Origin: an uncultured Dokdonia sp.
GTDB taxonomy: Bacteria > Bacteroidota > Bacteroidia > Flavobacteriales > Flavobacteriaceae
DNA length: 64,000 nt
Direction of reading: 5' to 3'
Assembly: GCF_947492535.1 (NCBI RefSeq)
Contig: NZ_CANLNH010000005.1
Location: 62,001-126,000, forward strand
A model generated the notes under the pieces. The model did no database searches, was not told the DNA's origin, and saw only the letters and a program-made list of their open reading frames with translations. How positions within the stretch are numbered: the first letter of the stretch is position 1; each line of letters opens with the position of its first letter. Shown in pieces: positions 9,386 through 17,702 of this stretch. A program made the position numbers and the translations under genes.

Positions 9386-10225
9386 TTAGTTCGCAATTTC
9401 TTTTAATAATGTTGCTGTTTCGGGCTCAATAGTTCCATTATAATTTAAAGCAGAGGCTTTTTTATCTGTGAGCATTTGGTAAAATATACAAGCATTTAAA
9501 AAAGCTCCGTATTTATTAGGGTGACTATTATCTTCGTAAAGCTCGATTTTAGGATACTTTGTTAGGATTTCAACATATTTGGTTCCATTATCCGATTTGA
9601 TGAGGTTATTTTTTTGAGCCACTAACTCATAAGAATTATTAATTATTTGTAATTCTTGTTCTAAGCTCTGAAGAATAGGTGAACAGCATGTATCCTTTTC
9701 TATAGAAGTATCAATTAATCTAGATGGATAGCAATACCGTTCAGGATATTCGTGTATCGATGGCCAAGTATTGAAAAGTATAAACTTACATTTTGGATTA
9801 GCAACCAATTCTTTAATTTTAGAAATGGCTGGATTTACTTTTAATTCACGATTTTCTGGAATTAAAACACTAACAGCTCCAGTTTGTAAAATCACGACAT
9901 CCCATTTTCTTTCAGCAATTTTAATTTCTGTTTCTGTTTTTTCTCCCTCTTCTTTGAGTCTAGTACGAATTCCGTTTTCTGTTCTTGAGGTTATGATATT
10001 TGATAAATGCCCTGACAATGATTGACTCGGAAAGGTAATTTGCTCAATATGAATATTTGGATTTGTTTCATTGAGCATTTCCTGAACCGTTTGAGGCATT
10101 TCATGAAAGTATGTCAAACTATTTCCAATAAATAAGACATATGTTTCATCTGCTGTTTCTTTACTTTTAGATAGACAACCTGTAATGACCAGTAGAGTTA
10201 ATAATAACAAGATGTTTTTCATCAT
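9386..10225 (-). CDS. SGNH/GDSL-type hydrolase, predicted lipoprotein
   Basis: 279 residues. The N-terminus is a lipoprotein signal with lipobox VITGC (Cys at about 17). The mature part begins with the SGNH block I motif FIGNSLT, has VVILQTGA in the middle, and closes with DNSHPNKYG, supplying the Asp-x-x-His pair. Such enzymes are esterases, acyl hydrolases or carbohydrate deacetylases. It should be anchored in the inner or outer membrane. Two adjacent ATGs (10225 and 10222) are possible starts. It is paired with a lipoprotein signal peptidase gene downstream, which could process it. The substrate is unknown. Confidence 0.82.
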   Translation of the reverse strand: MMKNILLLLTLLVITGCLSKSKETADETYVLFIGNSLTYFHEMPQTVQEMLNETNPNIHIEQITFPSQSLSGHLSNIITSRTENGIRTRLKEEGEKTETEIKIAERKWDVVILQTGAVSVLIPENRELKVNPAISKIKELVANPKCKFILFNTWPSIHEYPERYCYPSRLIDTSIEKDTCCSPILQSLEQELQIINNSYELVAQKNNLIKSDNGTKYVEILTKYPKIELYEDNSHPNKYGAFLNACIFYQMLTDKKASALNYNGTIEPETATLLKEIAN

Positions 10226-10290
10226 TTAGATATAACATGGATATTAATTACCTCTAAAGTACAATCTTTATAAGTTTTAAAAGAATAATA

Positions 10291-11598
10291 TCACCCCACA
10301 GCTTCTTTATACACCTTTAAACAACGCTCGCGAGCCATTTTATGATCTACCATCATAGGTGGGTAGGTGAGTTCTTGTAGTTCAGGAACCCACATGTTGA
10401 TATACTCTTTTTGCTTGTCAAACTTATCAATCTGAGTGATAGGGTTAAAGATTCTAAAATACGGAGCTGCATCTACCCCAGAACCAGCAGCCCATTGCCA
10501 GTTGCCTACATTGGCACTCATATCATAATCTAATAACTTCTCAGCAAAATACGCTTCGCCCCATCGCCAATCAATAAGCAGATGTTTACATAAGAAACTC
10601 GCTACGAGCATACGTACGCGATTATGCATAAAGCCTGTGGTATTCAATTCTCGCATGCCTGCATCTACAAAGGCATACCCTGTAGTACCAGTACACCATT
10701 TTTTAAATTCTTCTTCATTATTACGCCATTCGATACGATCGTATTTTGGTTTAAAAGCCTTGTCTTTCGTAAGCGGAAAATGCCAAAGAATTTGCATAAA
10801 GAATTCTCGCCATATGAGTTCGCTCCAGAAGACCTCATTTTCTTGTGCAATCGCCTTTTTGACCATTTGACGTACACTTACAGTGCCAAAACGTAGGTGC
10901 GGTCCTAGTCTGGAAGTTCCGTTTTCTATAGCAGGAAAATTACGTGTGGCTTCATAATTTTCGATAAGTGCTTCTGTCACTGTATAGGAAGGTACTTTGA
11001 TAGTTGCCTCTTCAAATCCCATATCTTTTAGTGTCAGATTAGGTACGTCTTTATCCTGTATGAGATTTCCTAAATGTGGAGTAGGATTGTATTCTTTTAG
11101 ATCTATTTCGGGGTTAAAGCGTTCTTTCCATTTATTTTTATAAGGTGTGTATACGACATATGGTAACCCATCATTTTTTACGATTTCCTCTTTTTCAAAA
11201 ATAACTTGATCTTTATATGTTTTAAAAGGTATACGCTTTCGCGAAAGCAAACTCTTTATCTCTTCGTCTCTTTCCAACGCATAGGGTTCGTAATCATGAT
11301 TTGTATAAACATCTTGTACCTCATAGGTTGTAGATAGTTTTTCAAATACAGCTTCAGGTGAGTCATAATAGAATGCTATTGCGCTTTGATGTTGTTCTTG
11401 AAGTTGTTGACGAAGCTGTTGGAGTGTTTCAAAAATAAATGTCACTCTAGGGTCGTCTTTAGGAAGCTTATCTAAAATGGTTTTATCAAAAATAAAGATA
11501 GGAAGTACGGGGAAATCAGATTGTAAGGCATGATATAAACCTACATTGTCATCCAATCGTAAATCGCGTCGAAACCAGAAGATGGTTACTTTTTTCAT
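10291..11598 (-). CDS. phrB: Deoxyribodipyrimidine photolyase
   Basis: 435 residues, a typical length for a class I CPD photolyase. The N-terminal photolyase domain starts FWFRRDLRLDDN. The C-terminal FAD-binding domain has RLGPHLRFGTVSVRQ, ELIWREFFMQILW, GYAFVDAGMREL, TGFMHNRVRMLVASFL and GNWQWAAGSG, all hallmark segments. It repairs UV-induced cyclobutane pyrimidine dimers using blue light. A copy of the palindrome CGCTTTCGCGAAAGC (11234-11248) is coding here, read as LSRKR in a frame different from the other genic copies. Downstream-oriented SDR and SRPBCC genes occupy the same strand upstream, suggesting a light-stress group. Confidence 0.95.
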   Translation of the reverse strand: MKKVTIFWFRRDLRLDDNVGLYHALQSDFPVLPIFIFDKTILDKLPKDDPRVTFIFETLQQLRQQLQEQHQSAIAFYYDSPEAVFEKLSTTYEVQDVYTNHDYEPYALERDEEIKSLLSRKRIPFKTYKDQVIFEKEEIVKNDGLPYVVYTPYKNKWKERFNPEIDLKEYNPTPHLGNLIQDKDVPNLTLKDMGFEEATIKVPSYTVTEALIENYEATRNFPAIENGTSRLGPHLRFGTVSVRQMVKKAIAQENEVFWSELIWREFFMQILWHFPLTKDKAFKPKYDRIEWRNNEEEFKKWCTGTTGYAFVDAGMRELNTTGFMHNRVRMLVASFLCKHLLIDWRWGEAYFAEKLLDYDMSANVGNWQWAAGSGVDAAPYFRIFNPITQIDKFDKQKEYINMWVPELQELTYPPMMVDHKMARERCLKVYKEAVG

Positions 11599-11898
11599 TA
11601 GGTTTTTCTTATTTCATTTCCGCACTTCGACTTTGCTCAGTATAAACTCCAACGGAAATCTTATTTAGTGTTTTTTTATGCATTCAGCGTATGCTTTATC
11701 GCTTCGCTCTCCCTTTGGTCGTGAATCTCGCAAGCTCGATTTCGCACTTCTACTTTACACTTCGACGAGCTCAGTGTGACATTCAAAATATACTTTTGCT
11801 TACCTGCCTCAATAGTTGCAGTATGATATTTCGCACTTCGGCTTTGCTCAGTATAAACTTCTGCGTCACAATGTTCCTTGAAAGCGTACCAAGCATCA
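11599..11898. repeat. Intergenic region with short dispersed repeats
   Basis: The 300 bp between the photolyase and SDR genes have no plausible gene. Two near-identical 30-bp blocks lie at 11621-11648 and 11832-11859, each with the core CTTTGCTCAGTATAAACT preceded by CGCACTTCG. A third, more diverged block (CTTCGACGAGCTCAGTGTGA) lies near 11760-11780. They look like dispersed intergenic repeats, not regulatory sites of one gene. Confidence 0.6.
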
Positions 11899-12597
11899 TT
11901 AATTTACATTTAGCGTACTCATTCCACCATCAACGCCTAGTACTTGCCCAGTAATCCAACTACTCTCATCACTTAGTAAAAAGGAAGCAACATTGGCAAT
12001 ATCTTCAGTAGTTCCTACACGTTTCATAGGGTGCCTGGCATCCATCATCTCTTTTTTCTTATCATTACTTAAAAGACGTTTCGCCAGTGGTGTGTCTGTA
12101 AGTGAAGGTGCTATGACATTGACACGTAGTTTTGGAGCACATTCAGCCGCCAGCGCTTTTGCAAATCCTTCTATAGCTCCTTTTGCAGCAGCAACACTTG
12201 TATGATACGGCATTCCTACTTTTACTGCTACCGTACTAAAAAAGACAAGACTGGCTTGTTCAGAATTTTGAAGGTGATTCATTATTTGATGCACCGTTTT
12301 AACCATACTTAAAAAGTTAAGTTCCATATCACTTCTAAATACTTCGGTAGAAAGCATTTTGAAAGGTTTTAGGTTAATTGTACCAGGACAATATACAAAT
12401 CCGTCTATGTGATCTGGTAATGCGCTTAGGTCTAATTCGTCGTTTTCTGCATCATATGGGATATAGTTGACATCTAGGTTTCCTAGGTTTTCATTAGTTC
12501 TGGATGCAACGTATACAGTATGTTGGGTATGTAGTTTTTGAGCAATTTCAAAACCAATTCCGTGGCTACCGCCTATAAGAAGTATATTTTTTGACAT
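11899..12597 (-). CDS. Short-chain dehydrogenase/reductase (SDR)
   Basis: 232 residues, a classical SDR length. The NAD(P) Rossmann motif is GGSHGIGFEIA near the N-terminus; catalytic residues are visible in the Ser of VFFSTVAV and the YHTSVAAAKGA motif (Tyr-x-x-x-Lys spacing is expanded: Y-H-T-S-V-A-A-A-K). The C-terminus ends with ITGQVLGVDGGM, usual for the family. The odd spacing between Tyr and Lys, with HTSVAAAK where YxxxK is expected, may mean altered activity. It is 8 bp downstream of the SRPBCC gene and co-transcribed with it. The substrate is unknown; pairing with a photolyase is common in flavobacteria. Confidence 0.85.
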   Translation of the reverse strand: MSKNILLIGGSHGIGFEIAQKLHTQHTVYVASRTNENLGNLDVNYIPYDAENDELDLSALPDHIDGFVYCPGTINLKPFKMLSTEVFRSDMELNFLSMVKTVHQIMNHLQNSEQASLVFFSTVAVKVGMPYHTSVAAAKGAIEGFAKALAAECAPKLRVNVIAPSLTDTPLAKRLLSNDKKKEMMDARHPMKRVGTTEDIANVASFLLSDESSWITGQVLGVDGGMSTLNVN

Positions 12598-12605
12598 GTC
12601 TTTTT

Positions 12606-13091
12606 CTATTTAAATGATGAGGTAGGAGCTTTAAATTCTCCATAGAGTTCTATTAATTTCTTTTTTCTGTATTCAAAGATTTCGTTGAGTTTTGGCTTTA
12701 CCAAAATAGGATGTACAAGCTGTCCTAAAATACCCATAGGCACTTTATAATCTACAATATCTTCCATCTCTACACCGCCAGGAATTTCTTTTATAAAATG
12801 CTTGTGATGCCATAAAGCATATGGGCCAAAGCGTTGTTCATCTACAAAATAGGAGCGATCTTGTACATGTGTGATTTCTGTCACCCATTTGGTTTTAATG
12901 CCTAATACGGGCGTTACAATATATTGAATAATCTGGCCAGGATACATAGGTCTATCAGCTCCTGATAGGATTTCAAATCCCATATAATCGGGCGTAATGG
13001 TCTTTAAGTTTTTAGGATCAGAAAGTAAACTCCATGCTTCATCAATAGTGATAGGGAGGTTTTGCTTTGCATGTAATGTATATATTTTCAT
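12606..13091 (-). CDS. SRPBCC-family ligand-binding protein
   Basis: 161 residues with the START/SRPBCC-like pattern of a helix-grip fold: an N-terminal strand with PITIDEAWSLLSDPKNLKTITP, a central sheet (GQIIQYIVTPVLGIKTKWVTEI, then FVDEQRFGPYALWHHKHF) and a long final helix. The family binds hydrophobic ligands. The PYALWHHKH segment is typical of the subgroup found beside photolyase and SDR genes. It is the first gene of a two-gene unit with the SDR. An inverted repeat overlaps its start codon and could control its expression. Confidence 0.8.
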   Translation of the reverse strand: MKIYTLHAKQNLPITIDEAWSLLSDPKNLKTITPDYMGFEILSGADRPMYPGQIIQYIVTPVLGIKTKWVTEITHVQDRSYFVDEQRFGPYALWHHKHFIKEIPGGVEMEDIVDYKVPMGILGQLVHPILVKPKLNEIFEYRKKKLIELYGEFKAPTSSFK

Positions 13092-13113
13092 AGTCTATCT
13101 GATAATAGACTAT
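13090..13113 (-). promoter_or_regulatory. Perfect 9-bp inverted repeat at the SRPBCC start codon
   Basis: ATAGTCTAT, a 6-bp spacer, then ATAGACTAT: a perfect dyad whose downstream arm overlaps the ATG at 13091. It could be an operator for a dimeric regulator or an mRNA hairpin that hides the start codon. A near -7 box (TACATTTA on the minus strand) lies just upstream. Confidence 0.45.
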
Positions 13114-13180
13114 AAATGTATTGCTATTTTGTTTAATAATAAAACGTATTTGGTTAAACAAAGTTTAAAATTCATTTAAA

Positions 13181-14293
13181 TTATAAATTCAATGCTATTT
13201 TTTTACCCCCTTCTTTGATGGATTGGTAGATAGCTTCTACAATTTTAAGATCTCTTAATCCCATACTTCCAGGGACTTTATTAGGAAGTCCTTGTGTGAT
13301 ATGTAATGCAAAGTCATCCATTTGTAAAGCTTGTTGTCTTTTATGCGGAAATGTGATTTCATTTCCTTTTGAAGTACGCCCGTGTAATGGGCCATAGGTA
13401 TAGGCAACATCGAGTTCAAACCATCCTTTATCACAAGAGGCATATAGGCGATCTGCTCTAGCATTGTGGGACGTAAATATAGAACCTACAGCACCGCTTG
13501 GGAATTCAAATTGTGCTGTAATCGTCTCATCGGTATCTTTAAAATAGTCGGGTTTTGTACTAAATTCTTGTGCGGTTACTGAGATAGGATTTTCTCCTGT
13601 TCCATAAAGTGCTCCTTGGATAGCATACACGCCCATATTCATTAGAGCACCACCTCCAGATAAGGCTCTATTTAATCGCCATTGGTCTGGATCTGGATTT
13701 CCATACGAGGGATATCCTGCTTCTGTAGTAATAAAATTAATCTTGCCAAACTCTTTTTCTTTGACTATGCGTTGTATTTCTTGCGTATGTGGTTCTGAAT
13801 GTAATCGATAGCCAACACTTAGTTTTACGTCTGCTTTTGCACAAGCATCAATAATCGCTTGACATTCTGCAACACTAACTGCCATGGGTTTTTCGCAGAT
13901 CACATGTTTACCCGCTTTGGCAGCTCGGATACAAAAATCGGCATGCATGGCATTGGGTAATACTACATATACAATGTCAATACTATCATTGTTTATGATG
14001 GTATCAAAGTTGTCATAGTTGTATATATTCTCTTTAGGGATGTTATATTTTTCAGCCCAGATCTTTTCCTTTGCAGGTGTACCTGTTACGATACCTGCAA
14101 GATGACAATGTTTGGTTTCTAATAAGGAAGGAGCTAATTCATAAGTACTATAGGTTCCTAGACCAACTAAGGCAATACCTAAACTTTTTTTGTTTTCTGA
14201 GGACTCGAAAGCACATGCTAGTGGAATGTTACTTAGTAAAGCAACACCTCCTACTGCTTTTGATAATTTTGAGTTAAATGTTCTTCTATTCAT
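13181..14293 (-). CDS. Gfo/Idh/MocA oxidoreductase, predicted Tat substrate
   Basis: 370 residues. The N-terminus MNRRTFNSKLSKAVGG has a twin-arginine motif and a hydrophobic stretch ending near ACAF, predicting Tat export, as in glucose-fructose oxidoreductase. The Rossmann fold (ALVGLGTYS) and the conserved CEKP motif (HVICEKPMA) identify the Gfo/Idh/MocA family; the C-terminal half contains GGGALMNMGVYAIQGALY. It probably oxidises or reduces a sugar or cyclitol in the periplasm with a tightly bound NAD(P). It is separate from the other family member at 16611-17588, which has no signal peptide. Confidence 0.88.
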   Translation of the reverse strand: MNRRTFNSKLSKAVGGVALLSNIPLACAFESSENKKSLGIALVGLGTYSTYELAPSLLETKHCHLAGIVTGTPAKEKIWAEKYNIPKENIYNYDNFDTIINNDSIDIVYVVLPNAMHADFCIRAAKAGKHVICEKPMAVSVAECQAIIDACAKADVKLSVGYRLHSEPHTQEIQRIVKEKEFGKINFITTEAGYPSYGNPDPDQWRLNRALSGGGALMNMGVYAIQGALYGTGENPISVTAQEFSTKPDYFKDTDETITAQFEFPSGAVGSIFTSHNARADRLYASCDKGWFELDVAYTYGPLHGRTSKGNEITFPHKRQQALQMDDFALHITQGLPNKVPGSMGLRDLKIVEAIYQSIKEGGKKIALNL

Positions 14294-14398
14294 ATCGTAT
14301 CCTTTTAAAAACCTTTAGAAAGTTAGGTAATTCTTTTGTAAAAGATAGGTCGGTATGATTAGAGATACATAACGGTAATGAATTATAAGAAAACTATT

Positions 14399-15061
14399 TT
14401 AACAATCATCATCACAGCATTGCTCATCTTTTACAAGTTTACAACTTACAACAGCGAGGAACGCTCCTATAAATGGCGCTGTCACGTATAACCACATAGG
14501 CTCCCATTTTCCAGAAAAGATAGCAGGTCCAATAGAACGTGCAGGATTCATAGAGGCATTAGTCATAGGTCCAGCAAACATAGCTTCAAGTAATACAATA
14601 CCACCAATAGCAATTCCTGCAATAACGCCTATTTCTTTAGATCCTGTAGATACATTTATGATAACGAGCATTAAGAAGAACGTGAGTAAAATTTCCAATA
14701 CAAATGCTTTGTAATGATCAAAAGAGGGAACTGTACTCCCTAAAAATTCACTTTCAGGAAATAAAAACCAAAGCATCGCTCCTGCGAGTGTCGCTCCTAG
14801 AATTTGTGCAATAATATACTTTGGTACTTCGCGCCAAGAGAATTTTTTCGCGTAAGCAAAAGCTACCGTAACAGCAGGGTTAAAATGAGCTCCAGAAATA
14901 TCTCCAAAAGCATAAATCATTCCCATGACGATGAGTCCCCAAGTAATTGCAATACCTGGATGTGTTACCGCTCCATTTGTAATTTCATTAATGGTCATGG
15001 CTCCACAACCACAAAAAACCATTGAAAATGTTCCTATTGTTTCGGCGATATATCGCTTCAT
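14399..15061 (-). CDS. aqpZ: Aquaporin / MIP-family channel
   Basis: 220 residues from the ATG at 15061. It has six membrane helices and the two half-helix NPA motifs: HFNPAVTVAFAYAK and NASMNPARSIGPAI. It conducts water or small neutral solutes across the inner membrane. The open frame can be extended to a GTG at 15079, but that codon coincides with the last base of the -7 promoter box, so the internal ATG (MKRYIAETIG) is preferred. The C-terminus ends in a short Cys/Asp-rich tail (CCDDDC), unusual and possibly metal- or redox-sensitive. Water versus glycerol selectivity is not settled. Confidence 0.88.
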   Translation of the reverse strand: MKRYIAETIGTFSMVFCGCGAMTINEITNGAVTHPGIAITWGLIVMGMIYAFGDISGAHFNPAVTVAFAYAKKFSWREVPKYIIAQILGATLAGAMLWFLFPESEFLGSTVPSFDHYKAFVLEILLTFFLMLVIINVSTGSKEIGVIAGIAIGGIVLLEAMFAGPMTNASMNPARSIGPAIFSGKWEPMWLYVTAPFIGAFLAVVSCKLVKDEQCCDDDC

Positions 15062-15078
15062 GTATGTTTCATTTTTCA

Positions 15079-15086
15079 CAAAGATA
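15079..15086 (-). promoter_or_regulatory. -7 promoter box for the aquaporin gene
   Basis: Reverse strand TATCTTTG matches TAnnTTTG. It lies 18 bp before the ATG at 15061 and overlaps the alternative GTG start, which argues against that GTG. No TTG is seen at the -33 position. Confidence 0.5.
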
Positions 15087-15116
15087 CGCCTTGTGATATT
15101 AAGATTTTGTTAACGT

Positions 15117-15144
15117 TTGATAGGTGAGGGAAGTAGTATTTTTG
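15117..15144 (+). promoter_or_regulatory. Full promoter (-33 TTG and -7 TATTTTTG) for the DUF2911 gene
   Basis: TTG at 15117-15119, a 17-bp spacer, then TATTTTTG at 15137-15144. This is the clearest Bacteroidetes promoter in the window. It predicts a leader of about 80 nt before the ATG at 15233. It is divergent from the aquaporin promoter. Confidence 0.7.
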
Positions 15145-15232
15145 TGAATGCATTAACAATACGAAAATGTTTAGTCTTTTTTAGAACAGAAAACGTATAA
15201 ACCATATAACTCTTTTTAAAACTAAAATTATT

Positions 15233-16078
15233 ATGAAAAAATTACTCCTTATTGCAGCAATGGCTCTATTTACAGTAGGATCATATGCTCAAATTGATAC
15301 ACCAGCACCTAGCCCGTTTGCAAAGATGGAACAAGTTGTAGGGTTAACAGAAGTTAGCTTAGAGTACTCAAGACCAGCAATGCGTGGAAGAACTATTTTT
15401 GGAAACCTTGTTCCTTATGGTAAAATCTGGAGAACTGGAGCAAACCAAAGAACGAAGATCACATTTTCTACTGATTTTACAGTAGGAGGTAAAGAACTAA
15501 AAGCTGGAACGTATGCCATCTTTACAAAGCCACAAGCTACTGAATGGGAAGTTTATTTTTATACAGAATATCAAGGAGGTGGAGCGCCAAGAGAATGGGA
15601 TGATTCAAAAGTGGCTGCAATGGTAAACGTACCTGTACAAAAAATGCCTATGGATATTGAGTCATTTACAATCACTTTTGATGATCTTAAAAGTGACGGA
15701 GCAAACTTAGGGATCCTATGGGAAAACTCATATGTGGGAGTACCTTTTGGAGTACCAACTGATAAGACCGTATCTGCTCAAATAGAAAAAGTAATGGCAG
15801 GTCCTGGTGCTGGAGATTATTACGCAGCTGCAGTATACATGGCTGAAAATGGAAAAGATATTAATAAGGCAAAAGAGTACATGGATAAAGCAATGTCTAT
15901 GATTGAAACTCCACGTTTCTGGCAATTACGTCAGCAATCACTTATTCTTGCAAAAACAGGAGATAAGAAAGGTGCAATCAAAGCAGCTAAAGCATCACTT
16001 GTAGATGCTAAAGCTTCTAATAATGCAGATTATATAAAGTTAAACACAGACTCACTAAAAGAGTGGGGTGGACTATAA
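15233..16078 (+). CDS. Exported DUF2911 protein
   Basis: 281 residues. A signal peptide (1-19, GSYAQ) precedes a DUF2911 domain: RPAMRGRTIFGNLVPYGKIWRTGANQ is the family's signature region, followed by TFTVGGKELKAGTYAIFTKP-like strands. The C-terminal 90 residues form helices resembling a TPR-like repeat (YYAAAVYMAENGKDINKAKEYMDKA). DUF2911 proteins are common in Bacteroidetes; no biochemical role is established. It has its own promoter and a strong terminator and appears monocistronic. Confidence 0.9.
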   Translation: MKKLLLIAAMALFTVGSYAQIDTPAPSPFAKMEQVVGLTEVSLEYSRPAMRGRTIFGNLVPYGKIWRTGANQRTKITFSTDFTVGGKELKAGTYAIFTKPQATEWEVYFYTEYQGGGAPREWDDSKVAAMVNVPVQKMPMDIESFTITFDDLKSDGANLGILWENSYVGVPFGVPTDKTVSAQIEKVMAGPGAGDYYAAAVYMAENGKDINKAKEYMDKAMSMIETPRFWQLRQQSLILAKTGDKKGAIKAAKASLVDAKASNNADYIKLNTDSLKEWGGL

Positions 16079-16105
16079 GACCTTATAATTCATATAAAAT
16101 AAAGG

Positions 16106-16137
16106 AAACGCCTTCAAAATTTTTGAAGGCGTTTTTT
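16106..16137. terminator. Rho-independent terminator after the DUF2911 gene
   Basis: A stem of AACGCCTTCAAAA pairing with TTTTTGAAGGCGTT is followed by a T run. It lies between convergent genes and has flanking A residues on the other side, so it may serve both. Confidence 0.85.
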
Positions 16138-16141
16138 GTTT

Positions 16142-16618
16142 TTACATCTTGTCTTTTTGAATTTCTTTTAAGATCGTAATGATTTGCTCTCCGTTTTTAG
16201 TGCCCACAAAAAACTCAGTATTTCTATTCTTTGTTTTAATTAATAATGCAGCACCAGGTCTTGTGTTAAAAAAAGTACCCTTACTATTGATACGATATCC
16301 CACACCAGCATACCATGGAAGACGTACAATCTCTGCTGTAGAGAGGTCAAGATCTTGTATGGGTATTTTTCTTTGTAACCATCCTATTCCAAATTTGACA
16401 CTAGCTACTTCTAAGTCTATTATAATCTTCATGTTATAAAAGGCAAGTATCGGAAGTATATTGATAACAATTAAAGGAAGGGCAAAGAGCCATGAGGTGA
16501 TTGGTTTACTTCCCCATTGGAAATAGGTAGCTAATAGTATAAAAATAGTTATAAATACAAATAGGCCTACAAACCAATACATTGATTGTGTTTCTGTATA
16601 TCGTATTTGCTTACTCAT
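16142..16618 (-). CDS. Hypothetical membrane protein with PH-like domain
   Basis: 158 residues. Two membrane helices (about 13-32 and 40-61) are followed by a soluble domain with strands (IIIDLEVASVKFGIGWLQRKIPIQDL, NSKGTFFNTRPGAALLIKTK) that resemble bacterial PH-like domains. No precise family is assigned. Its start overlaps the end of the upstream oxidoreductase by 8 bp, indicating translational coupling. Confidence 0.7.
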   Translation of the reverse strand: MSKQIRYTETQSMYWFVGLFVFITIFILLATYFQWGSKPITSWLFALPLIVINILPILAFYNMKIIIDLEVASVKFGIGWLQRKIPIQDLDLSTAEIVRLPWYAGVGYRINSKGTFFNTRPGAALLIKTKNRNTEFFVGTKNGEQIITILKEIQKDKM

Positions 16619-17588
16619 ATACTAAACCAATTTCTTTACGGATAGTATCTAGCAGTGTAATTAACTGTATGCTTTTTTCAAAAGTCATTATCGTACTTTC
16701 TTTTCTCCCTTGTGCGAGCATTTCTTGGCAGTGTAAAATCTCATAATGATAGCCGTGTACGCTGTCAGGGAAATTAATAGTTTCTGTACTACCATTTTTA
16801 GTTATGGTAATAGAAATCCCTGCAGGGTCATGGAAACGACTATTGATCACTAGGGTCCCTTTTTCTAATTCGATATGGCAGGTAGTGGCTGTTTTTGTAT
16901 CGATTGCTGAAAATAAGTGTGCTTTTACTTGATTAGCGTAGGTGAATTCTATCTCACAATTTAAGTCTATCTCGTTAGTATCTAATGTGGCTTTGGCTTC
17001 AATTTTTTCAGGAATTCCTGTTAATGTCATAGCAGCAAATACGGGGTATATACCTACATCTAATAAGCTTCCGCCTCCTAAGCTTTTGTTGTATAATCGA
17101 TGCGTTGGATCTTTAGGTACATCAATGCCAAAATCTGCTTTTATACTTTTAATAGCTCCTAATTCGCCTGCGTGTACCGTTTGTAAAGTAAATTGATAGT
17201 GGGGTAAAAAATACGTCCATAAGGCCTCCATTAAGAAGGTTTGTTTCGCTTTCGCGAAAGCGATCATAGCTTCAACCTCTTTGTGATTCATGGCAAAAGG
17301 TTTCTCACACAGCACTGCTTTTCCATGGTCTAAACAAAGCATGGTAACTTCTTTGTGAAAGACATGAGGTGTAGCGATATATACAATAGCCACTTCAGGG
17401 TCTTTAACGAGCTCTTCATATGATGCATACGCTTTATGAGCGTTATGTTGTTGCTTGAAATTTTCTGCTTTTTCTAGATGACGACTCCCTACAGCATAGA
17501 GTGTTGCTCCTTCGGTTGCTAGCAGATCTTCTGCAAATTTATGAGCGATATGGCCACATCCTAAAATAGCCCAGTTGGTGTTATGCAT
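16611..17588 (-). CDS. Gfo/Idh/MocA-family oxidoreductase (cytosolic)
   Basis: 325 residues with no signal peptide. The Rossmann motif is AILGCGHIAHKFAEDL and the conserved motif is AVLCEKPFAMN. The pattern of a short N-terminal domain and GGGSLLDVGIYPVFAA is close to trans-dihydrodiol dehydrogenase-like members. It probably acts on a sugar or cyclic diol with NAD(P). The palindrome CGCTTTCGCGAAAGCG (17247-17262) is inside the gene and encodes AFAKA in an alpha helix of MIAFAKAKQTF. It is coupled to a small membrane protein downstream. Confidence 0.88.
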   Translation of the reverse strand: MHNTNWAILGCGHIAHKFAEDLLATEGATLYAVGSRHLEKAENFKQQHNAHKAYASYEELVKDPEVAIVYIATPHVFHKEVTMLCLDHGKAVLCEKPFAMNHKEVEAMIAFAKAKQTFLMEALWTYFLPHYQFTLQTVHAGELGAIKSIKADFGIDVPKDPTHRLYNKSLGGGSLLDVGIYPVFAAMTLTGIPEKIEAKATLDTNEIDLNCEIEFTYANQVKAHLFSAIDTKTATTCHIELEKGTLVINSRFHDPAGISITITKNGSTETINFPDSVHGYHYEILHCQEMLAQGRKESTIMTFEKSIQLITLLDTIRKEIGLVYE

Positions 17589-17643
17589 TTTTCTTTTTTA
17601 TACGAGTTATGTGTATCACAAGTAATACGATATAAATGTATAG

Positions 17644-17673
17644 AAAAAAAGCAAGCTATGACAGCTTGCTTTT
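17644..17673 (-). terminator. Rho-independent terminator after the YHS gene
   Basis: Read on the minus strand: AAAAGCAAGCTGTCATAGCTTGCTTTTTTT begins as AAGCAAGCTG, loop, then AGCTTGCTT with a T run. It lies 30 bp after the YHS stop codon. Confidence 0.8.
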
Positions 17674-17702
17674 AACACGATTATGTATTTGGATTTAAAA
17701 CA

